Source: Bacteroidales bacterium
GTDB lineage: Bacteria > Bacteroidota > Bacteroidia > Bacteroidales > JAADJA01
DNA: 64,000 nt
Assembly: GCA_020052415.1 (NCBI GenBank)
Contig: JAGVPB010000008.1
Coordinates: 43,323 to 107,322, forward strand
Direction: 5' to 3'
Each line of letters opens with the position of its first letter. The first letter of the stretch is position 1. Shown here in pieces: positions 49,876 through 58,600 of this stretch. The notes below the pieces were generated by a model. The model ran no database searches. It saw only the letters and a list, made by a program, of their open reading frames with translations, and had not been told where the DNA came from. A program made the position numbers and the translations under genes.

Positions 49876-51687
49876 TTAATTAATAACCATTTTCCCGGTA
49901 ACCGATCCTGAATCCGATAAAATAGTGTAGTAGTAAATACCTTTTGAGAGATTATTGTTTTCAAACCTGATCCTGAGTTTTTCTGAGTTGACTTTTCCAA
50001 AGGATTCAGAATAAATCATTCTTCCTGCCAGGTCACTGACCTTGAAATTTATTTCGGATGGCTTATTAAGTCTCACGTCAATAAAAGTGACTGCTTCAAA
50101 AGGATTTGGAAAATTTTGGGAAACAATAACCGGATCGGAAGAAATTGTTGAATTTTCATTTTCACCGGTCAGGAAACCCGTTTCGACCGGCATATAGGTG
50201 ATGAAGTTCTGACCCGCGGCAGGTTGTTGTGCTGCCCACACAAAAATACCGGGCTCCACATCATTCTGGAACCAGAAATGGAATTTGTTGTCGTATAAAA
50301 CAGGCGACATCGCCGGATAAATGCATTCGGAAAAAATATAAACAAGTTCCGTATTGAAATCCTTGATGCCGTTCCATGTGATACCTCCGTCGTTGGAAGA
50401 ATTCCCATATATATGCCTGTAATTCCAGGTACCATTGCTGAATGAAGGCGCCGCTCCCATCCAGAGTACGAAAATTCTGTTGAATTCATCAATCAGCATT
50501 TGAGGGTGTGAGGTGAGAGAAGAATAATATGACGGGAACCCGATCAATCCGGAAACACCCGGATCCACAACCCATCCGGCCAGGTTACCATTATTTAACA
50601 GAAATTCAGTGGTATATGAACTGATAAGTGTGCTGTCTAATTCGGGCATGGTTTCATTCCAGTAAATGAGCCCATCTGTTGAAGGATAATAAAACTGCGC
50701 TCCCGCATCATCATAAACATAAACCATTCTTCCGAAAACAATATGAACATTTCCGGCATTATCAATCGCTATTGATTGAGTACCGTCGCCGCCACCAAAA
50801 CTGGGAGTAACTCCGCCCGGAGCAGGATAAAACGGGCATTGGTAAACCTGAATGAACTCCCATGTGTCGCCATTGTCGGTTGATTTCATAATGCAGGCAT
50901 GGCCGCTGTCGAAACCTACAGAAAATGCAATTGTATTGCCCGCGGGTTGCGCCCAGTCATAGCCGTCGGCATCAATGGCTACAAAATAATCGGGGCCGAG
51001 TTCAGTAAAAAAATAGTTCTGGATATCCCAGGTTGCTCCGCCGTCGGACGACCTGGAATAAAGCAAAGCTCCGTCCTGACCCATATAGGGCGTTGTATAT
51101 GATCTGGCCAGTATGTGTATCGTATTGTGGTCAGTACCACTGGTGATCATAGCAGGCCAAACAATACCGGTTCCTGCAACAGGGCCTGCGAGGGTAAACT
51201 CTTCCCATGCTCCTTCACCCTTGTTTTCCCTTTTGTTGAAAAGCAGGATCCAATCAGATGAAGGCTGGGCATGGGCAACGACAATCTCACCATTGGCACC
51301 AAGAGGTGCATAGCATCCCCATCCTGTCCGGATAGATTCAAGCTTCTCGGTGGGTATTTCACCCCATTGAGAACCGTCATAGTAATTATATCCTGAACCA
51401 CGGTCGCTCCAGGCTGCAGTTTCGAACCCCAGCATCCAGACAGCACCGACAGTTCCATCAGGATAGGCGTAAATTCGTTGTGACATGCTGCCGTAAGTTT
51501 GCAGATCGTAATATGTTTCACCAATATTGGATTCAGTGATTTTTTGGCCGATAATGACTTCACCCGTGTAACCGTTTACCGGGTCAGGTGTTTTAACCGG
51601 CATTCTTTCAGCGCCATATCGTATGGCTTGTCCAAAAGTAATTGCTGAAAGTGTTGAGAATGATAGTAAGAGTAAAAACTTTTTCAT
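49876..51687 (-). CDS. Sialidase-like (BNR/Asp-box) propeller protein with T9SS sorting domain
   Basis: A 603-residue exported protein: signal peptide to about residue 19 (ITFGQ), a propeller-like body, and a T9SS sorting domain in the last 80 residues (VSQNFPNPFEAVTFIDVRL to GSVTGKMVIN). Three Asp-box motifs are visible (SSDGGATWD, STDNGDTWE, SNDGGITWN), as in sialidases and other six-bladed propellers. Catalytic arginines of true sialidases could not be assigned, so an enzyme activity is not claimed. It should be secreted or surface-bound. Confidence 0.88.
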   Translation of the reverse strand: MKKFLLLLSFSTLSAITFGQAIRYGAERMPVKTPDPVNGYTGEVIIGQKITESNIGETYYDLQTYGSMSQRIYAYPDGTVGAVWMLGFETAAWSDRGSGYNYYDGSQWGEIPTEKLESIRTGWGCYAPLGANGEIVVAHAQPSSDWILLFNKRENKGEGAWEEFTLAGPVAGTGIVWPAMITSGTDHNTIHILARSYTTPYMGQDGALLYSRSSDGGATWDIQNYFFTELGPDYFVAIDADGYDWAQPAGNTIAFSVGFDSGHACIMKSTDNGDTWEFIQVYQCPFYPAPGGVTPSFGGGDGTQSIAIDNAGNVHIVFGRMVYVYDDAGAQFYYPSTDGLIYWNETMPELDSTLISSYTTEFLLNNGNLAGWVVDPGVSGLIGFPSYYSSLTSHPQMLIDEFNRIFVLWMGAAPSFSNGTWNYRHIYGNSSNDGGITWNGIKDFNTELVYIFSECIYPAMSPVLYDNKFHFWFQNDVEPGIFVWAAQQPAAGQNFITYMPVETGFLTGENENSTISSDPVIVSQNFPNPFEAVTFIDVRLNKPSEINFKVSDLAGRMIYSESFGKVNSEKLRIRFENNNLSKGIYYYTILSDSGSVTGKMVIN

Positions 51688-51779
51688 GATTTGTGTTTTT
51701 ATATTTTGCTCAAATTTAGCACTTTTTATTGAAACAATATCTTTGATTTTTTTTTCATTAACACGAAATGAACAGAGGG

Positions 51780-51859
51780 TGGAATATTGGAATATTGGAA
51801 AAATGGAATGGTGGAAAGATGGAATGGTGGAATAATGGAATGATGGAATGTTGGAACCG
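51780..51859. repeat. Octamer tandem repeat, consensus TGGAATGR
   Basis: Ten contiguous 8-bp units (TGGAATAT, TGGAATGG, TGGAAAGA, TGGAATGA and so on). The reverse complement (TCATTCCA) is the unit of the array at 23434-23529. Confidence 0.85.
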
Positions 51860-51891
51860 GGAATTTAGAGATGAGACCTGAGAAATGAGAA

Positions 51892-51968
51892 ATTAGATAT
51901 TAGATATTAGAAATTAGATATTAGATATTAGAAATTAGAAATTAGAAATGAGAAATTAGATATTAGAT
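51892..51968. repeat. Heptamer tandem repeat ATTAGAT/ATTAGAA
   Basis: Eleven contiguous 7-bp units: ATTAGAT or ATTAGAA with one ATGAGAA. It is the second of three different arrays in the same 361-bp intergenic region. Confidence 0.9.
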
Positions 51969-51996
51969 GAGTCCGTCACAAAAAAACGGAACTACA

Positions 51997-52043
51997 AACT
52001 TCGAACTTCGAACATCGAACTTCGAACTTCGAACTTCGAACTC
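51997..52043. repeat. Heptamer tandem repeat AACTTCG
   Basis: Six units (one AACATCG) and a partial seventh end 5 bp before the uvrD stop codon. The same unit recurs at 58560-58594 and inside a gene at 60047-60080. Confidence 0.9.
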
Positions 52044-52048
52044 TATTC

Positions 52049-54352
52049 CTACTCAACAATTCTCAGCCTCGCGTACTGAAGGAGCAATTGTTTTTGTCCG
52101 ACATTTTTGAAAAAAACCGAAGCTTTTTTGCTTGCACCGGCACCTTCAACACTGATCACCTTGCCTTTGCCGAAGCGGGCATGCTCGACCTCAATACCGG
52201 GTATGATTTTATCAATGGATTGGCTGTCATTTGATCCGTTGTCGCCGGAAACATTTTTATGAAGACTGCCAAGCTTTTTAAGGTTTTTTCGGGTCATAAC
52301 CGGAGAGGGTAGGCTGAATGATCCTGTTTGAGCGGTCTTTTGAAATGACGCCCGTTTTGGAAATGCAATATATTTATTGTCAATTTCATCAATGAACCTG
52401 CTTGGTTCGCACAAAGTCAAATTTCCCCACCGGTAACGGTTCTCAGCAAATGAAATGGTAACTCTTTTCTCAGCCCTGGTGAGTGCCACGTAAAAAAGCC
52501 GCCTTTCTTCCTCGAGATCAGCACGTGAGCCTAAAGACTGGATAGAGGGAAACAGGTTCTCTTCGAGTCCGACGATAAAAACATAAGGGAATTCGAGACC
52601 TTTTGCGGCATGAATGGTCATCAGCGATACCTTATCTCCGCCATCCTTATCCTGGACATCCGCATCAGTAAGTAATGCCACGTCCTGCATAAATTCATCA
52701 AGGGTCGGAATTGAATTACCTTCAGTTGTATCTTTAGCCTCTTCGCCAGGAAGCGGCTCTTTGGGCTTGTCTGTAAATTCTTTAATGGCATTCAACAACT
52801 CTTCGATGTTCTGGTAGCGACTGATTCCTTCGGGCGTTTTGTCTTCGTTGAGGTCTTTCATGATCGCTGAAGAATGGGCAATTAACTTAGCAAGGTCAAA
52901 GGCGCTTTTCGTTTTGACCTGGGCCGAAAAGCTTTTTATCATGGTGACAAAAGCGGAAATTTTACCTTGGGTCCCGCTGTTCAAATCCAATCCATTCTGA
53001 TGAGGTTCTTCTATGACTTCCCAAAGTGATTTGTCAGCTTTATCGGCAATAACGATAATATTTTCCTGTGTTGTTTTGCCTATACCTCTCGCGGGATAAT
53101 TGATTACCCGTTTCAAGGCCTCTTCGTCTTTATTATTAATGCTAAGCCTGAAATAGGCCAAAAGATCCTTGATCTCTTTTCTGTTGTAAAACGACAAACC
53201 TCCGTAGATCCTGTAAGGTATATTCAACCGGCGAAGTGCCTCTTCAATTGACCGGGATTGTGCATTTGTGCGGTACAACACGGCAAAGGCGCTGTCAGGG
53301 ACGTGACTGTTCATCTTGGTTTCGAATATCGAATTGGCCACCAGTGTTCCTTCTTCATTATCCGACTGTGCCTTCAGCAATTCGATCAGGTTACCATCCT
53401 CATTTTCTGTCCATATTTCCTTAAAAATCTGATCTTTATTTTTAACAATAACTGTGTTGGCTGCCTTTACTATTGTTTGTGTAGAGCGATAGTTTTGTTC
53501 GAGTTTGAATTCGAGAGCATCGGGGTAATCCCTTTTAAAGTTTAAAATGTTTTGAATATTTGCTCCTCTGAAACCATAGATACTCTGGGCATCGTCGCCG
53601 ACAACACAAATATTTTCATCGTTGGCAGCCAGTTTTTTAAGGATCATGTACTGTGCGTGATTGGTATCCTGGTATTCATCCACCAGGATGAAGTTGAATT
53701 TTTTCTGATATCTGATCAGAACATCCGGAAAGTTTTCAAGCAACAGAAAGGTATTCAAAAGGAGATCATCGAAATCCATTGCCGAAGCTCTGAAGCAGCG
53801 GGCTTTATATTGTTTGTAAATTTCACCCAGGAACGGTTTGCCCGACATTTTATCATGCGAAAGAATCTCGTCGTCACTGTTGTATGCTTCAGCAGTGATG
53901 AGATTCGATTTTGCACCGGAGATGCGGTGGGCAACAAAACCCGGGGAATAAATTTTATCGTCCAGATTTTGATCTTTGATGATCGTTTTGATCAGTCGTT
54001 TCGAATCATCGGTATCATAAATTGAAAAGTGAGAAGGATAGCCCATCCTGAATGCCTCGCTGCGAAGCACCCGTGCAAAGACTGAATGAAATGTCCCCAT
54101 CCATACATTTTTTGCATCGGCATTTCCGACCAGCTTGATGATCCTGTCCTTCATTTCCCTTGATGCCTTATTGGTAAAAGTCAGGGCCAGAATATTGAAA
54201 GGGTCAACTCCCTGATTCAATAAATGAGCTACACGATAGGTAAGCACCCGTGTTTTTCCCGATCCCGCGCCGGCAATCACCATCACAGGGCCCGTAAGGG
54301 CTTCTACCGCTTCTCTTTGTTTACTGTTTAACTGATCTAAAATGTCGCTCAC
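52049..54352 (-). CDS. UvrD/PcrA-type superfamily I DNA helicase
   Basis: A 767-residue 3'-5' helicase acting in repair and replication-fork upkeep. Motifs in order: LNSKQREAVEALTGPVMVIAG, Walker A GAGSGKTRVLTYRV, LALTFTNKASREMKDRI, GTFHSVFARVLR, FILVDEYQDTNHAQ (Walker B), VVGDDAQSIYGFRGA, EQNYRSTQTIV, VSLMTIHAAKGLEFPYVFI and LFYVALTRAEKR. The tail ARFGKGKVISVEGAGASKKASV is the Tudor-like end of PcrA. The start is GTG at 54352. It is flanked on both sides by short tandem repeats. Confidence 0.95.
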   Translation of the reverse strand: MSDILDQLNSKQREAVEALTGPVMVIAGAGSGKTRVLTYRVAHLLNQGVDPFNILALTFTNKASREMKDRIIKLVGNADAKNVWMGTFHSVFARVLRSEAFRMGYPSHFSIYDTDDSKRLIKTIIKDQNLDDKIYSPGFVAHRISGAKSNLITAEAYNSDDEILSHDKMSGKPFLGEIYKQYKARCFRASAMDFDDLLLNTFLLLENFPDVLIRYQKKFNFILVDEYQDTNHAQYMILKKLAANDENICVVGDDAQSIYGFRGANIQNILNFKRDYPDALEFKLEQNYRSTQTIVKAANTVIVKNKDQIFKEIWTENEDGNLIELLKAQSDNEEGTLVANSIFETKMNSHVPDSAFAVLYRTNAQSRSIEEALRRLNIPYRIYGGLSFYNRKEIKDLLAYFRLSINNKDEEALKRVINYPARGIGKTTQENIIVIADKADKSLWEVIEEPHQNGLDLNSGTQGKISAFVTMIKSFSAQVKTKSAFDLAKLIAHSSAIMKDLNEDKTPEGISRYQNIEELLNAIKEFTDKPKEPLPGEEAKDTTEGNSIPTLDEFMQDVALLTDADVQDKDGGDKVSLMTIHAAKGLEFPYVFIVGLEENLFPSIQSLGSRADLEEERRLFYVALTRAEKRVTISFAENRYRWGNLTLCEPSRFIDEIDNKYIAFPKRASFQKTAQTGSFSLPSPVMTRKNLKKLGSLHKNVSGDNGSNDSQSIDKIIPGIEVEHARFGKGKVISVEGAGASKKASVFFKNVGQKQLLLQYARLRIVE

Positions 54353-54684
54353 TTAAGCTTGAATTTGCCGGTAAAATTAATTATAAATGACCTGAAGCTT
54401 CTTTAAAAGCAATGAAGGTTTGAAAAAGTTATTCACACAGGGTAAATTGGGATTAGGGAGATTGTGGAGAGGAGGAGATAGGGAGATTGGGAGATGGGGA
54501 GATGGGGAGATGGGGAGATGGAGAAATATAGTTGAGGAGGAGGAGTGGCACTGGTAGTGGCAGTGACAGTGGCAGTCAAATTCAGGACTCAGAACCAGTA
54601 ACCAGTAACCAGTAACCAGTAGCAAGCAACAAGTAACCAGTCGGTCTCGCGAAAGGCGAGAGCAGTCGGTAAGAACTCAGAACT
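54353..54684. repeat. Gene-free stretch packed with short tandem repeats
   Basis: Three arrays follow one another. 54450-54526 is a purine-rich run with units GGGAGAT or GGGGAGAT (period 8). 54545-54577 has period-6 GTGGCA/GTGACA units. 54594-54621 is four perfect ACCAGTA heptamers. At 54639-54672, CAGTCGGTCTCGC, GAAA and GGCGAGAGCAGTCGGT form a hairpin that matches 47533-47557 inverted. There is no credible reading frame. Confidence 0.85.
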
Positions 54685-55128
54685 CTAAACCTTTATATCC
54701 AGACTATGCGATTCAAAATCCAAACCTGCAGATTCATTGATTTGGATTTTAACATGAGTAGGGGTGAATTCATGTTTTTGGAGCTGGGAAGTAAAGTGGC
54801 TGAGATCCAGTTCGAAATTCAGCTTTTCACCTATTTTCAAAATATGCGGAAATCTGCAATGAACGAATTCCGGTTTCACACTGTATATTTTAGAATGAGT
54901 GGCATGACTGAAGCGAATATAAGGCGCCTGCAATTTTAATTGCCGTTTGCCAACATTTTCGAGGTCAATGACAAGGGTTGAGTTCATTTTATTATCAGTG
55001 CCCGGTTTAAAGTTACAATCTACTTTCAGGCGTTTGGCCGGTTTGTAAAATATTGCCACTAAACCTACAACCAGCAAAACAAAGCCGATCAATGTTAATC
55101 CTAAAGTTATTCCAGAAAAACTATTCAT
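54685..55128 (-). CDS. Hypothetical membrane-anchored protein
   Basis: A 147-residue protein with one N-terminal transmembrane helix (about residues 8-30, GLTLIGFVLLVVGLVAIFY) and a soluble part of about 110 residues with an immunoglobulin-like strand pattern (STLVIDLENVGKRQLKLQAPYIRF, HVKIQINESAGLDFES). No family was recognised. It lies 40 bp downstream of the desulfurase-SelD gene on the same strand; a link with selenium metabolism is not supported by its sequence. Confidence 0.75.
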   Translation of the reverse strand: MNSFSGITLGLTLIGFVLLVVGLVAIFYKPAKRLKVDCNFKPGTDNKMNSTLVIDLENVGKRQLKLQAPYIRFSHATHSKIYSVKPEFVHCRFPHILKIGEKLNFELDLSHFTSQLQKHEFTPTHVKIQINESAGLDFESHSLDIKV

Positions 55129-55168
55129 AGTGGTTAAATTTAAAAAGCCAATAAAGATAATAATTATA

Positions 55169-57379
55169 TTAATTGCTAATTACAAAAATTTTTCCGGATC
55201 CTTTATTAATTACCCTGCCAATTTTTTCAGCCCTCCTGATTCCCTTGCTGTGCAGGGATTTCAGTAATTCATCTTCAAATTTCAATGGAACAGAAATCAA
55301 AAGTCCTCCTGATGTTTGGGCGTCGCAGAAAATAATTTTATCCTGCTGTGATATATTTTCTCCCCAAACAACTACATCCGAAACGAAATCAAGGTTGTTC
55401 TTCGTACCTCCCGGGATTACATTATTTGCAGCCAATTCCTTTGTTCCATTTATAACCGGGATGATATCGGAAATTAATTCTGCATCAACACCGCTGGCAA
55501 TCGTCATTTCTTTAAGATGTCCCAAAAGACCAAACCCGGTCACATCCGTACAGGCATTCACCGGGAATTCCCTCATTACCTCAGCCGCTCTATCATTCAG
55601 TTCACTCATTACGTTAATGGCTTCCTTTTCAGTTTCGGGAGGCGTGATACCACTTTTTATTCCTGTGGCGATAATGCCGGTACCTATTGGTTTTGTAAGG
55701 ATCAGAACATCCCCTGGTCGTGCATTTGAATTTGTAAGAATTTTATTTGGGTCAACAGTCCCGGTTACAGCCATCCCGAATTTAGGCTCCGTATCTTCCA
55801 CAGTATGACCTCCCAGAATGCTGATCCCGGCCTCAGCGGCCTTGTCACTGGCGCCTTTTAAAATGGCTCTCAAAACTTCGATCGGAAGCCGTTTGTCGGG
55901 AAAACCAACGATATTCAAGGCAAACAAAGGTTTTCCTCCCATTGCATAAATATCGCTCAATGCATTAGCAGCAGCAATTGCACCAAAAGTATAAGGATCA
56001 TCCACGATTGGGGTAAAGAAGTCAATGGTTTGGACGATAGCTAAATTTTCATTGATACGGTAAACAGCAGCATCATCAGATGTACTGAGTGATACGAGCA
56101 CATTCGGATCAACAGGTACCGGGAAATCCATGAGTACTTTTTCGAGATATTGCGGACGAATTTTACATGCGCATCCTAATCCGTGAGTGAAACGGGTAAG
56201 CTTGATATCTTTTAAACCGGAAGTTGCAGATAACGCATGAGTTGAAGAACCGGTGAGTTTCAATAATGCAGCAGTGATATGCAACACAGCCTTCTCAATT
56301 TCTTCAGTGGAAGTATATTTCCCTGTGGAAAACCGGATGGTTCCCATGGCAAATTCTTCCGGAACCTGCATGGCTTTAAGTACCGAAGATATTTCAATGC
56401 TGTCGGTATGGCAGGCTGCACCGGCCGAAGCGGCCACCTCAGTGAGTTCCGAAAGCAAAGTATTGGCTTCTATCCCGTGAAAACTGATGCTGAGCGTATT
56501 GGGAAGCCGTTCTTCAGGATGTCCGTTCAGCTTGGCGGACGGAAAAGATTTTATAAGGCCTGCAGATAAAGCATCCCTCATGTTTTTCATGTGATTCCTG
56601 TTCTTTTGGAGGTCACGGCCGGCAATTTCACAGGCTTTTCCGAGGCCGGCGATCTGGATCACATTTTCTGTTCCGGCACGCATATTCATTTCATGATCGG
56701 CGCCATGAATAAGTTTCTGAATGTTAGTCCCTTTCGTGATATAAAGTGCGCCAATACCCTTTGGTGCATATAGTTTATGACCGGCAACCGACAACAGGTT
56801 CACACCCATTTTATCAACGCTGACAGGTATTTTGCCCAACGACTGGGCTACATCGGAATGAAACAGGATTTTGTGATGCTTTGCGATTTCACCGATTTGT
56901 TCAACGGGTTGTATCGTCCCGACTTCATTATTCGCATGCATTATTGTGATGAGAATGGTTTCAGGCGTGATTGCTTTTAGAACGTCGTCAGGATTCACCA
57001 TTCCGTATTCATCCACAGGAAGCCATGTAATTTTAAAACCATTTTCAGCAAGATATTTGCAAACTTCAACTACGGCAGGGTGTTCAACGGAGGAAGTGAT
57101 GATATGATTTCCCTTATGGCGGTTGGCATAAGCAGTTCCCTTGATGGCAAAATTATTCGATTCAGTACCGCCACTTGTAAATATTATTTCTTCCGGGTAG
57201 CAACCGATTAAGTCTGCAACCTGTTTACGGGCAGTCATCACAGCTTTTTTAGCTGCCAAACCGTATTCATGGGTACTCGAAGGATTACCAAAAAGTTCAC
57301 CGATATAAGGCCTCATGGCATCGGCTACTTCCTTGTCTATTGGCGTTGTTGCGTTATAATCGAGATAGATGGGGGTCAT
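55169..57379 (-). CDS. selD: Cysteine desulfurase-selenide,water dikinase fusion
   Basis: A 736-residue bifunctional cytosolic protein. Residues 1-380 are a NifS/IscS-type PLP cysteine desulfurase: YLDYNATTPID, FTSGGTESNNFAIKG, IMHANNEVGTIQP, SVAGHKLYAPKG with PLP lysine K202, and SAGAACHTDS with catalytic C323. Residues 388-736 are SelD: LTRFTHGLGCACKI with C403, C405 and K406, SLSTSDDAAVY, the metal-binding GGHTVEDTEPKFG, and DVTGFGLLGHL. The active-site Cys codons are TGC and TGT, so it is not a selenoprotein. The desulfurase half could hand selenium from selenocysteine directly to the kinase half, which makes selenophosphate. The ATG overlaps the mnmH stop by 4 bp, a coupled operon. Confidence 0.95.
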   Translation of the reverse strand: MTPIYLDYNATTPIDKEVADAMRPYIGELFGNPSSTHEYGLAAKKAVMTARKQVADLIGCYPEEIIFTSGGTESNNFAIKGTAYANRHKGNHIITSSVEHPAVVEVCKYLAENGFKITWLPVDEYGMVNPDDVLKAITPETILITIMHANNEVGTIQPVEQIGEIAKHHKILFHSDVAQSLGKIPVSVDKMGVNLLSVAGHKLYAPKGIGALYITKGTNIQKLIHGADHEMNMRAGTENVIQIAGLGKACEIAGRDLQKNRNHMKNMRDALSAGLIKSFPSAKLNGHPEERLPNTLSISFHGIEANTLLSELTEVAASAGAACHTDSIEISSVLKAMQVPEEFAMGTIRFSTGKYTSTEEIEKAVLHITAALLKLTGSSTHALSATSGLKDIKLTRFTHGLGCACKIRPQYLEKVLMDFPVPVDPNVLVSLSTSDDAAVYRINENLAIVQTIDFFTPIVDDPYTFGAIAAANALSDIYAMGGKPLFALNIVGFPDKRLPIEVLRAILKGASDKAAEAGISILGGHTVEDTEPKFGMAVTGTVDPNKILTNSNARPGDVLILTKPIGTGIIATGIKSGITPPETEKEAINVMSELNDRAAEVMREFPVNACTDVTGFGLLGHLKEMTIASGVDAELISDIIPVINGTKELAANNVIPGGTKNNLDFVSDVVVWGENISQQDKIIFCDAQTSGGLLISVPLKFEDELLKSLHSKGIRRAEKIGRVINKGSGKIFVISN

Positions 57380-58476
57380 TTCTTAATAGTTAAATTGGTT
57401 GAATTGGTTAAATCGGTTAAGTTGTCAAATTGATAATGATTCATTAGGGTATCGAAATTTTGTTTGTATAACTGAAGAACTACTCCGGCATTATATTCAG
57501 GGTCATTTGAATCCAACACTATAGTATAGATCTGTTCCGGCGGCCTGCTTTTCAGTCCTGCAAGATATTGCCTGTCATAATAAACCAAAAGCATATCGCA
57601 TGCCCTTTTCAAATCGTTATTTCCGATTGCGTCAATTATATGCCCTGCGTTTAGTCCTCCCAGTCGCTGAGCAATCCTGTGAACCGCACTATTAAGCATT
57701 TCCGCATTAAAGTTTGAATATTCCTTCACCAGTCTTTCTATTCTCTGCGCTTTATCAACATCAATAAATATCAGTGGACTTGTCTTCATTTGCCGAATGA
57801 ATGGATCGGATAGGCTGACGGTTCCGATACTGCGGCTTTCATCTTCCATCCATACCGGCTTATCGGGATTCAATTGATGAAGGTTTGCAAACAAATCGTT
57901 TTCAAACTGTTCATTGGTCGGTTGCACTTCCTGCCCGATATGCCCGAAAGCCGAGCCTTTATGATGCGCGATTTTTTCAAGACCGAGAACCTGTTCGCCT
58001 TGTTTTTCGAGTAAATGCAGAATTTCAGTTTTTCCTGAACCGGTCTTGCCTCCAATAACAACAAATTGAAATCCTTCTCCGATGTTTTGCCTGATATAAG
58101 AACGGTAAGTTTTGTACCCGCCTTTTAAAATCCTGACATCATAGCCGGCCATCTCCATTAACCATCCCATTCCGCTGCTTCGCATTCCCCCGCGCCAGCA
58201 ATGCATCAGAATTTCACTTCCGTGAACCACTTTTCGAACCTGTTTAATAAATCCTGACATCTTCGGTCCGACTAAATCCAGGCCGATCAAAACCGATGCA
58301 TCCCTGCCTGAATTTTTATATAAGATCCCTACCTTTCGCCTTTCTTCATCATCAAACAAAGGAAGGCTGATGGCTCCCGGAATATGACCCTGCCGGAATT
58401 CCGATGGCGACCTGACATCGAAGACAGGATGGTCCATGGTAAAGCGAAGGAATGTAGCAGCATCATTATATTGCAT
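57376..58476 (-). CDS. mnmH: tRNA 2-selenouridine synthase
   Basis: A 366-residue MnmH (SelU/YbbB) that replaces sulfur by selenium at wobble 2-thiouridine using selenophosphate. The N-terminal rhodanese domain has FDVRSPSEFRQGHIPGA and the catalytic C93 in LMHCWRGGMRSSGM. The C-terminal part has a P-loop at about residues 138-146 (VIGGKTGSGKTEIL). The final 16 residues (DNLTDLTNSTNLTIKK) are unlike the family end and are encoded by 9-bp repeats of GGTTAAATT type, apparently a tail made by repeat expansion. It is the first gene of the operon with the desulfurase-SelD fusion. Confidence 0.95.
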   Translation of the reverse strand: MQYNDAATFLRFTMDHPVFDVRSPSEFRQGHIPGAISLPLFDDEERRKVGILYKNSGRDASVLIGLDLVGPKMSGFIKQVRKVVHGSEILMHCWRGGMRSSGMGWLMEMAGYDVRILKGGYKTYRSYIRQNIGEGFQFVVIGGKTGSGKTEILHLLEKQGEQVLGLEKIAHHKGSAFGHIGQEVQPTNEQFENDLFANLHQLNPDKPVWMEDESRSIGTVSLSDPFIRQMKTSPLIFIDVDKAQRIERLVKEYSNFNAEMLNSAVHRIAQRLGGLNAGHIIDAIGNNDLKRACDMLLVYYDRQYLAGLKSRPPEQIYTIVLDSNDPEYNAGVVLQLYKQNFDTLMNHYQFDNLTDLTNSTNLTIKK

Positions 58477-58559
58477 TGCTTGAGCGATTATTTCTGCAAA
58501 ATTAATTGAAATTGGAAAGGGATTAGAAGATCGGCTAAATAGACTAAAAATTAACTCAG

Positions 58560-58594
58560 AACTCCGAACTTCGAACTTCGAACTTCGAACTCGG
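58560..58594. repeat. Heptamer tandem repeat AACTTCG
   Basis: Five units (first and last variant, AACTCCG and AACTCGG), 7 bp ahead of the stop codon of the hydrolase gene. Same unit as 51997-52043. Confidence 0.88.
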
Positions 58595-58600
58595 AACTGT

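Noticed and set aside
54377..54625. Reading frame rich in His-Cys, Ser-Pro and Leu repeats on the minus strand
   Set aside because: It is a translation of the short tandem repeats and has no independent coding support.
55169..57379. SelD as a selenoprotein with an in-frame UGA
   Set aside because: The active-site codons are TGC and TGT and the frame is open throughout.
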